Positions 57,242 through 64,000 of a DNA stretch of 64,000 bases are shown here, piece by piece. A program made the position numbers and the translations under genes. Under the pieces are notes generated by a model. That model was not told where the DNA came from, ran no database searches, and was given only the letters and a program-made list of their open reading frames with translations. Position 1 is the stretch's first letter, and every line of letters begins with the position of its first letter. Where the stretch lies: contig JAGWAR010000005.1 in assembly GCA_021296325.1 (NCBI GenBank), positions 1 through 64,000 of the forward strand, written 5' to 3'. Source of the stretch: Alphaproteobacteria bacterium. GTDB lineage: Bacteria; Pseudomonadota; Alphaproteobacteria; GCA-2746255.

Positions 57242-60200
57242 ATGCCAACCGCCGATTTCGTTCACTTGCGTCTTCACAGCGCCTATTCGCTTCTCGAGGG
57301 CGCGCTCAAGATTCCGGAAATCGTCGAACGCTGCCGTGAGGAACGGATGCCTGCGGCGGCGATCACGGACACGAACAATCTGTTCGGCGCCCTCGAATTT
57401 TCGCTGGCCGCCGCCGCCGCCGGAGTCCAGCCGATCCTCGGCTGCCAGATCACCCTGGCGAAGGGGGAGGAGGGCCCTGAAAAAGATGCACGGGACAACG
57501 CGCTCGTGCTGCTGGTGCAAAACTAGGCGGGCTATCGCAGCCTGATCCGCCTGGTCAGCCAGGCGTTTCTCGAAAAGGCTCCCAACGCGGAACCCCATGT
57601 CACCCTCGACGATCTGAAGGCGGCGAACGAGGGGCTGATCGCGCTTACCGGCGGCGCCAAGGGTCCCGTCGGCCGCTATCTGGCGGAAGGGCAAAAGGAG
57701 GCGGCGCGGGACCTCCTGCATGAGCTCGCGCAGATTTTCGAAGGCCGGCTCTATATCGAGCTTCAGCGCCACGGGCTTGAGGAGGAAGCGGTGACGGAGG
57801 AGGGGTTGCTCGATCTCGCCTACGCGCTCGACTTGCCGCTGGTGGCGACGAACGAAGCCTTCTTCGGGGACGAAGCCATGTTCGAGGCTCATGACGCGTT
57901 GCTTTGTGTCGCTGAAGGTGTTCACGTCGCGGACCGGGACCGCCGCCGCCTTACGCCCGAGCATCGCTTCAAATCCGCCGGGGAGATGCGCGCCCTCTTT
58001 GCCGATCTGCCGGAGGCGGTCGACAACACGCTGGTCATCGCGAAGCGTTGCGCCTTCCTGCTGGAAGCGCGCGAGCCGATGCTGCCGGCCTTTCCGACCC
58101 CGGAAGGCGAAAGCGAGACGGAAACGCTCCGCCGACTTTCGGCAGCCGGGCTCGAGCAACGCCTCGCCACCCAGGTGTTCACGGACGCAATGGAGGCGGG
58201 CGAGAAGGAACGCCTCGCCAAGCGCTACCGGGAGCGCCTGGAATACGAAATCGACGTCATCGCCCGCATGGGCTATCCGGGCTACTTCCTGATCGTTGCC
58301 GACTTCATCCAGTGGGCGAAGCAGGCCGGCATTCCGGTCGGCCCTGGCCGCGGGTCGGGGGCGGGGTCTGTCGTCGCCTGGTCGCTCACGATCACCGATC
58401 TCGATCCCCTGCGCTTTGGCCTTCTGTTCGAGCGCTTTCTCAACCCGGAGCGCATCTCGATGCCGGACTTTGACATCGATTTCTGCCAGGACCGGCGCGA
58501 CGAAGTCATCCGCTACGTTCAGGAAAAGTATGGTGCTGACCGGGTCGCCCAGATCATCACCTTCGGCACGCTTCAGGCCCGTGCCGTGCTGCGCGACGTT
58601 GGCCGGGTCCTCGGCATGGCCTATGGCTGGGTGGATCGCATCTGCAAGCTGGTGCCCTACAACCCGGCTAGCCCGGTGTCGCTTGAAGAAGCGATCGCGC
58701 GCGAATCCCGCCTGCAGGCAATGCGCGAGGAAGATTCAACCGTCGCCAAGCTGCTCGATATCGGCATGAAGCTGGAAGGACTTTACCGGCACGCCTCGAC
58801 CCATGCGGCCGGCGTCGTCATTTCGGACCGCCCCCTCGACGAGACGATCCCGCTTTACCGCGATCCGCGTTCGGACATGCCGGTCACCCAGTTCTCAATG
58901 AAATATGTCGAGACGGCCGGCCTCGTGAAATTCGACTTCCTCGGCCTCAAGACCCTGACGGTGATCGCTCGCACGCTCGACTTCCTGAAGGCGCGCGGGG
59001 TCGAGATCGACCTGCCGCTGTTGCCGCTCGACGATGCGAAGACGTACGCGATGCTGGGCCTTGGTGATACGGTCGGCGTCTTCCAGCTGGAAAGTTCCGG
59101 CATGCGGGACGTGCTGAAGCGTTTGCAGCCCGACTGTTTCGAGGACATCATCGCGCTGGTGGCGCTGTTCCGGCCGGGCCCGATGGACAACATCCCCCGC
59201 TACATCGCCTGCAAGCATCGCGAGGAAAATCCGGATTACCTGCACCCCCTGCTGGAAGGTATTCTCAAGGAAACCTTCGGCGTCATCATCTATCAGGAAC
59301 AGGTGATGCAGATCGCCCAGGTACTGTCCGGCTTCAGCCTGGGCGCGGCCGATCTTCTTCGCCGGGCCATGGGCAAGAAGATCAAGTCGGAAATGGAAGC
59401 CCAGCGCCAGAACTTCGTCGAAGGTGCCGTCGCCAAGGGCGTGCCGAAGGCCCAGGCGTCCCACATCTTCGAGCAGGTGGACAAATTCGCCGGCTACGGC
59501 TTCAACAAGTCCCACGCCGCGGCCTACGCGTTGGTCGCCTACCAGACGGCCTACCTGAAGGCGAACCACCCGGTTGAATTTCTGGCCGCGCTGATGTCGC
59601 TGGATCTCAACAACACGGACAAGCTGAACGCACTCCGCCAGGAGCTTATGCGCCTCAAACTGGAGCTGCTGCCACCCGACATCAACCGTTCGGGCGTCGT
59701 CTTCACGGTCGAGCGGACGGAGACGGGGGAGGCGGCCATCCGTTACGCGCTGGCGGCGCTCAAGAATGTGGGCGTCCATGCCATGGAGCTGCTCGCCGAG
59801 GAGCGCACCCGCGGCGGCCCCTTCGAAAACCTTTACGACTTCGCCTCGCGCATCGATTCCAGGACCATGAACAAGCGCCAGCTCGAAAGCCTCATCCAGG
59901 CCGGCGCCTTCGATTCGCTGAATGCAAACCGGGCCCAGGTCTTCGCCGCCATCGACAAGCTGATGGGCTGGGCGAACGCGGCCCAGCAGGATCGCTCGAC
60001 CCAGCAGGAAAGCCTGTTCCAGGAATCGACGGAAAGCTTCGCCGTTGCCCTGCCCGAGATCGAGGAATGGACGATGATGGACCGGCTTCGCCGCGAATAC
60101 GAGGCGGTCGGCTTCTACCTTTCGGCCCATCCGCTGGATGCCTATGGGGTGTTGCTCGAACGCTTGCAGGTGACGGCGGTGGCGGACCTTTTCGACCGCC

Positions 60201-60700
60201 TGGCCGACGGCAAGACCGAGCGCGTCCTGCTGGCCGGCACGATGATCGGCAAGCAGGAACGCACCTCTGCCCGAGGCAACCGCTTCGCCTTCGTTCAGCT
60301 TTCCGATTCAAGTGGGGTTTACGAGGTCCTGGTTTTTTCGGAATTGCTGGCCAATGCCGGCGAGCTGCTGGAATCCGGGGTGCCGCTGCTGGTGACGGTG
60401 GATGCCCGCATGGAAGGCGACGCCGTTCGTATGGCCGCCCAGAAGATCGAGACGCTGGAGAAGGTGGAGGCGAAAACCGGCGGCCAGGTCCGCATCCGGC
60501 TGCTGGACGAGCGCCCGATCGAAAATCTCAAGCAATTGATCGAAAAGGAAAAACGCGGCGAGGGGGTCGTCCGGCTCGTCCTGCCCTATGGCGAAACGGA
60601 AGAGGTCGAGATGCAGCTTCCGGGCAAGTTTGCCCTCTCGGCCACGACCCGCGAGGCGATCCAGCGCCTGCCCGGCGTCGCCGAGGTTCGGGAAAGCTAG
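57242..60700 (+). CDS. dnaE: DNA polymerase III alpha subunit, interrupted by an in-frame amber codon
   Basis: The 1,153-codon frame from ATG 57242 is full length for replicative DnaE1: PHP domain (HLRLHSAYSLLEGALKI), palm with catalytic Asp (SMPDFDIDFCQDRRDEV), fingers (GYGFNKSHAAAYALVAYQ), helix-hairpin-helix and OB domain. Codon 95 (57524-57526) is TAG, in LLVQN-stop-AGYRSL, where homologues carry Glu (QNEAGYR). Frame and conservation continue without a shift. dnaE is essential, so the stop is probably a base-call error, or read through by a suppressor; restart at the next Met codons would lose much of the PHP domain. An earlier GTG 57203 is a possible alternative start. Confidence 0.93.
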
Positions 60701-60740
60701 GGAAAGCTTGCCCAAAGCCTTGCATTTTCAACCATTTTGC

Positions 60741-60769
60741 TTGAAAAGAAGGGGTAGGCCGGCTATGTA
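60741..60769 (+). promoter_or_regulatory. Promoter of rpsB
   Basis: TTGAAA and TATGTA with an exact 17-nt spacer lie in the 196-nt dnaE-rpsB gap, giving a ~120-nt rpsB leader. In other bacteria the S2 leader carries a regulatory RNA; I could not identify the known fold here. Confidence 0.6.
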
Positions 60770-60896
60770 GCTGCCGGTCAAATTCGCACGTGGGAGGCGG
60801 TTCCTGGGGCGAGAGCTTCGGGGGGCCGATCCGGTGTCGGCGCCAGGTGGCGCCGATATATTTTCCCGCGGAGGTCTATCCGGAGAAGTAAGAAAG

Positions 60897-61742
60897 ATGA
60901 CGCTTCCAACCTTTACGATGCGTCAGCTCCTTGAAGCTGGCGTCCATTTCGGTCACGTCGTGCGGCGGTGGAATCCGCAAATGGCCCCCTATCTGTTCGG
61001 GGTCCGCAATGGCGTGCATATCATCAATCTCGAGCAGACCGTGCCGCTTCTCTACGCGGCAATGCAGGCCATCCAGAACACGGTTGCGGAAGGCGGGCGG
61101 GTGCTTTTCGTCGGCACAAAGCGCCAGGCGGCCGAGACGATCGCCGATTCGGCATCCCGCTGCGGCCAGTACTACGTCAACCACCGCTGGCTGGGGGGCA
61201 TGCTGTCGAACTGGCAGACGATCTCCCAGTCAATCAAGCGCCTGCGCGGGCTGGAAGATCAGCTTGCCGCCGAAACCACCCTGCTGACCAAGAAGGAGAC
61301 CCTTCAGCTTACCCGCGAGCAGGACAAGCTGGAGCGTGCCCTCGGCGGCATCAAGGAAATGGGGGGGCTGCCGGATATCCTCTTCGTCGTGGACACGAAC
61401 CGCGAAGAGATCGCTGTCAAGGAGGCCATCAAGCTGAACATCCCGATCGTCGCGGTACTCGACAGCAACAGCAACCCGGAGGGGATCACCTATCCAATTC
61501 CGGGCAATGACGACGCCATCCGGGCAATTGCGACCTATTGCGATCTCATCGCTGGGGCCGCTCTCGGCGGGCTGCAGCAGGAACGCCGCGCCGCCGGCGA
61601 CGACGTCGGGGCCGATGCCGAGGCGCCGGAGGAAACGGCCGTCGCCGCGCCGGCAACGCCCGAGAAGAAGGCGAAAGAGGCCCCGGCCGAGGCAACGCCC
61701 GAGACCGGGAAGCCGGCCGAAGAGGCGCCACCTACTGGCTGA
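60897..61742 (+). CDS. rpsB: 30S ribosomal protein S2
   Basis: 281 residues from ATG 60897 with GGAGA 10 nt upstream; the track start at 60834 adds 21 residues. The conserved core ([48 protein letters not shown]) ends near 235. It is followed by a ~45-residue Ala/Glu/Pro/Lys tail, longer than E. coli S2 (241 residues), which is common in alphaproteobacteria. It binds late in 30S assembly. First gene of rpsB-tsf-pyrH-frr. Confidence 0.97.
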   Translation: MTLPTFTMRQLLEAGVHFGHVVRRWNPQMAPYLFGVRNGVHIINLEQTVPLLYAAMQAIQNTVAEGGRVLFVGTKRQAAETIADSASRCGQYYVNHRWLGGMLSNWQTISQSIKRLRGLEDQLAAETTLLTKKETLQLTREQDKLERALGGIKEMGGLPDILFVVDTNREEIAVKEAIKLNIPIVAVLDSNSNPEGITYPIPGNDDAIRAIATYCDLIAGAALGGLQQERRAAGDDVGADAEAPEETAVAAPATPEKKAKEAPAEATPETGKPAEEAPPTG

Positions 61743-61798
61743 ATTAAAAATAATAAAATCAAATAGTTAATAACTATCTTTAAGAAATATATTTAGAA
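61743..61798 (+). other. AT-rich rpsB-tsf gap with near-palindrome
   Basis: A 56-nt gap almost wholly A/T. ATAGTTA (61763-61769) and TAACTAT (61771-61777) form an inverted repeat about a single A. There is no Shine-Dalgarno before tsf. It may be an unstructured ribosome loading site with A-rich enhancers, or an S2-EF-Ts control element. Confidence 0.5.
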
Positions 61799-62725
61799 AT
61801 GCCAGAAATTACCGCTCAGATGGTCAAGGCGCTTCGTGAGAAGACGGGCGTCGGCATGATGGATTGCAAGCGCGCCCTGGCCGAGACCGGCGGGGACATG
61901 GAGGCGGCGGTGGATTGGCTCCGCAAGCAGGGTATCGCTTCCGCCGCCAAGAAGGCGGGCCGCGTGGCCGCCGAGGGGCTGGTCGGAATCGCCACCGACG
62001 CGGCTGGCGGTGCCCTCGTCGAGGTCAACGCCGAGACGGACTTCGTCGCCCGCAACGAGACTTTCCAGGGCTTCGTTCAAACCGTTGCGGAAACGGCCCT
62101 GAAGTCCGGCGGCGACGGCATTGACGCGCTGGCGGACGCGCGTCTCGCCGAAGGTGGAACCATCGCGGAGAAGCTCACCGAACTGGTGGCCACCATCGGG
62201 GAAAACATGGCCCTTCGCAGGGAAGATGTCCTGCGCGTCGAGCCGGGCGTTGTCGCGTCCTATATGCACAACGCCGTGACACCAAACCTTGGCAAGATCG
62301 GGGTGCTTGTCGCCCTTGAATCGGCGGGTGACACGGACAAGCTGCTTGCCTTCGGCCGCCAACTTGCCATGCACGTCGCCGCGTCCTCCCCCCAGGCGGT
62401 GACGGTCGAGGCCCTCGATCCGGCCGATCTGGCCCGCGAGCGGGAGGTGCTGGCCGGCCAGGCGCGAGCCAGCGGCAAGCCCGACGAGATCATCGAAAAG
62501 ATGGTGGAGGGCCGGCTTCGCAAATTCTACGAAGAGGTCGTCCTGCTTGAGCAGACCTTCGTTATCGACGGGGAAACGAAGGTGGCAAAAGCCGTGGCGG
62601 CGGCGGAAAAAGACGTCGGCGCCCCGATCCGGGTGGCCGGCTTCGTCCGTTTTGCGCTTGGCGAAGGCCTCGAGCGGAAAGACAGCGATTTCGCTGCCGA
62701 AGTCGCCGCCCAGCTGGGCGATTGA
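61799..62725 (+). CDS. tsf: Translation elongation factor Ts
   Basis: 308 residues, the usual length. Guanine-nucleotide exchange factor for EF-Tu. The N-terminal UBA-like domain [20 protein letters not shown] is followed by [22 protein letters not shown] and [16 protein letters not shown]. The ATG has no clear ribosome-binding site but lies in an AT-rich, unstructured stretch. It is co-transcribed after rpsB. Confidence 0.97.
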   Translation: MPEITAQMVKALREKTGVGMMDCKRALAETGGDMEAAVDWLRKQGIASAAKKAGRVAAEGLVGIATDAAGGALVEVNAETDFVARNETFQGFVQTVAETALKSGGDGIDALADARLAEGGTIAEKLTELVATIGENMALRREDVLRVEPGVVASYMHNAVTPNLGKIGVLVALESAGDTDKLLAFGRQLAMHVAASSPQAVTVEALDPADLAREREVLAGQARASGKPDEIIEKMVEGRLRKFYEEVVLLEQTFVIDGETKVAKAVAAAEKDVGAPIRVAGFVRFALGEGLERKDSDFAAEVAAQLGD

Positions 62726-62816
62726 GGCATGGCTGGCGTCTTTTAGGCGCTTGTGCCATCATGCCGGTACCTCGACCCACGGCCCCGGCGAGCAGGAAAT
62801 CGACACAGGCGACGCC

Positions 62817-63572
62817 ATGGAAGCCGCGCAATCCGCTGAAATCTCCACATCTTATCAACGGGTTCTGTTGAAAGTCTCCGGCGAGGCCCTGATGGGGCCG
62901 GACGGCTACGGAATTCATCCGCTGACGCTGCGGCGCATCGCCGAGGACATCGCCGAGGTGCACCGCACCGGCGTCCAGGTCTGCCTCGTCATCGGCGGCG
63001 GCAACATCTTCCGGGGCGTCTCCGGGGCCGCCGAGGGGCTCGACCGGACCGGGGCCGACCACATGGGCATGTTGGCCACCGTGATCAACGCGCTTGCCGT
63101 TCAGAACGCGCTCGAGCAAATCGATATCCCGACCCGGGTGCAATCGGCGATCTCCATGGAAAGCATCTGCGAACCCTATATCCGCCGCCGGGCGGTGCGC
63201 CACATGGAAAAAGGGCGCGTCGTCATCTTCGCGGCCGGCACCGGCAACCCCTTCTTCACGACGGACACCGCTGCGACACTCAGGGCCGTGGAGATGAGCT
63301 GTGATGCGATTCTCAAGGGTACCCAGGTGGACGGAGTTTACAGCGACGATCCCCACAAGGTGCCGGACGCAACGCGTTACGACCATTTGACCTATCTGGA
63401 CGTCATTTCCAGGGACCTGGCCGTCATGGACGCCTCGGCGATCTCGCTGGCGCGGGACAACCGGATTCCGGTCGTCGTCTTTTCGATTCACGAACCGGGA
63501 AATTTTGCCCAGGTGCTGCAGGGCAAGGGCTATTTTACGGTTATCGACGACGGCGAAAGGAAAAGGGACTAA
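62817..63572 (+). CDS. pyrH: UMP kinase
   Basis: 251 residues from ATG 62817; the track ORF starts within tsf. Phosphorylates UMP to UDP in the cytosol as a hexamer. KVSGEALMG (phosphate loop), [28 protein letters not shown] and [13 protein letters not shown] are complete. It is allosterically controlled by GTP/UTP in relatives. It is 91 nt after tsf and 3 nt before frr. Confidence 0.97.
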   Translation: MEAAQSAEISTSYQRVLLKVSGEALMGPDGYGIHPLTLRRIAEDIAEVHRTGVQVCLVIGGGNIFRGVSGAAEGLDRTGADHMGMLATVINALAVQNALEQIDIPTRVQSAISMESICEPYIRRRAVRHMEKGRVVIFAAGTGNPFFTTDTAATLRAVEMSCDAILKGTQVDGVYSDDPHKVPDATRYDHLTYLDVISRDLAVMDASAISLARDNRIPVVVFSIHEPGNFAQVLQGKGYFTVIDDGERKRD

Positions 63573-63575
63573 GCG

Positions 63576-64000
63576 ATGGCCACGCCCGACATGAACGATC
63601 TGAAGCGGCGTATGGAAGGCGCGTTATCAGCGCTGCACAAGGAATTCGGCGGTCTGCGCACGGGCCGCGCGTCGGCCAGCCTGCTGGAACCCCTTGTCGT
63701 CGAGGCTTATGGCAACCCGATGCCGATCACCCAGCTTGGGACGATCAACGTGCCCGAGCCGCGCATGCTTTCGGTTCAGGTCTGGGACAAGGCGAACGTA
63801 AAGGCGGTCGAGAAGGCGGTGCGTGACTCCGGCCTTGGCCTCAACCCGGTCGTCGAGGGCCAGGTGCTGCGGATTCCTATTCCGCAACTCACCGAGGAAC
63901 GGCGCAACGAACTGACGAAGGTTGCTGCGAAATACGCCGAACAGGCCAAGGTCGCGGTCCGCAACGTTCGAAGGGACGGCATGGACCTTTTGAAGCACAT
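63576..64000 (+). CDS. frr: Ribosome recycling factor, truncated by the window end
   Basis: The first 141 residues are visible from ATG 63576, 3 nt after the pyrH stop; about 44 remain outside. Reading the frame gives [34 protein letters not shown] and [17 protein letters not shown], all diagnostic of RRF. It splits post-termination ribosomes with EF-G. This is not in the ORF track because it runs off the edge. Confidence 0.95.
   Translation, partial: MATPDMNDLKRRMEGALSALHKEFGGLRTGRASASLLEPLVVEAYGNPMPITQLGTINVPEPRMLSVQVWDKANVKAVEKAVRDSGLGLNPVVEGQVLRIPIPQLTEERRNELTKVAAKYAEQAKVAVRNVRRDGMDLLKH

Noticed and set aside
57524-57526. Pyrrolysine or programmed readthrough at the dnaE amber codon
   Set aside because: No pyl genes are in view, homologues carry Glu not a catalytic Lys analogue, and no readthrough signal is seen nearby.

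Overview
The window is about 64 kb of GC-rich DNA from an alphaproteobacterium, most likely of the Rhodospirillales type. This is inferred from the NADH dehydrogenase (nuoA-N) operon running into birA-coaX-rnj-mce-DUF1467-proS-lolC-lolD-dnaE, the clpP-clpX-lon-hup block, the short alphaproteobacterial ProS, and the parE/glnA/glnB/nnrD neighbourhood. Almost everything is chromosomal core. I see no phage, insertion sequence, CRISPR array or rRNA operon.

Layout. (1) 1-13 kb, accessory edge: the tail of an RND efflux pump of lower G+C; a TupA-like oxyanion-binding protein facing a porin and an HTH-plus-binding-domain regulator; a solitary HicB-like protein; a Sel1-repeat protein; a TetR regulator; an ABC1 kinase; an HpnB-like glycosyltransferase overlapping a VOC protein; DUF4202; a glycine-zipper lipoprotein; a winged-helix regulator; fumarase C; a frataxin-like protein; a lipoprotein. 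(2) 13-26 kb, metabolic and housekeeping genes: an FMN reductase, an Atm1-type ABC exporter, a RhlE-type helicase, two small hydrolases, ParE, YciA, GlnA-GlnB behind a good sigma-54 promoter, tRNA-His, DadA, NAD(P)HX repair. (3) 27-34 kb, protein quality control: tRNA-Leu, trigger factor, ClpP, ClpX, Lon, HU, tRNA-Val, tRNA-Asp. (4) 34.5-57 kb: a compact complex I operon (14 nuo genes, many overlapping start/stop codons) continuing into cofactor, RNA-decay, lipoprotein-sorting and aminoacyl-tRNA genes. (5) 57-64 kb: DNA polymerase III alpha, then rpsB-tsf-pyrH-frr (frr cut by the window end).

The most notable observations are two in-frame stop codons inside otherwise intact conserved genes: an ochre codon in coaX (codon 80, where Tyr is expected) and an amber codon in dnaE (codon 95, where Glu is expected). 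The frame and the conserved protein continue unchanged after each. dnaE is normally essential, so sequence error, suppression or internal restart must be separated experimentally. Other items worth a look are a roughly 70-nt near-continuous hairpin between the alpha/beta hydrolase and parE, a structured stretch upstream of glnB, a structured nuo leader, a terminator-ended gap that may encode a small RNA (about 53.2-53.4 kb), and the orphan tupA/porin/regulator module. I did not find a clearly new multi-gene system; most of the window is well-known core biology.
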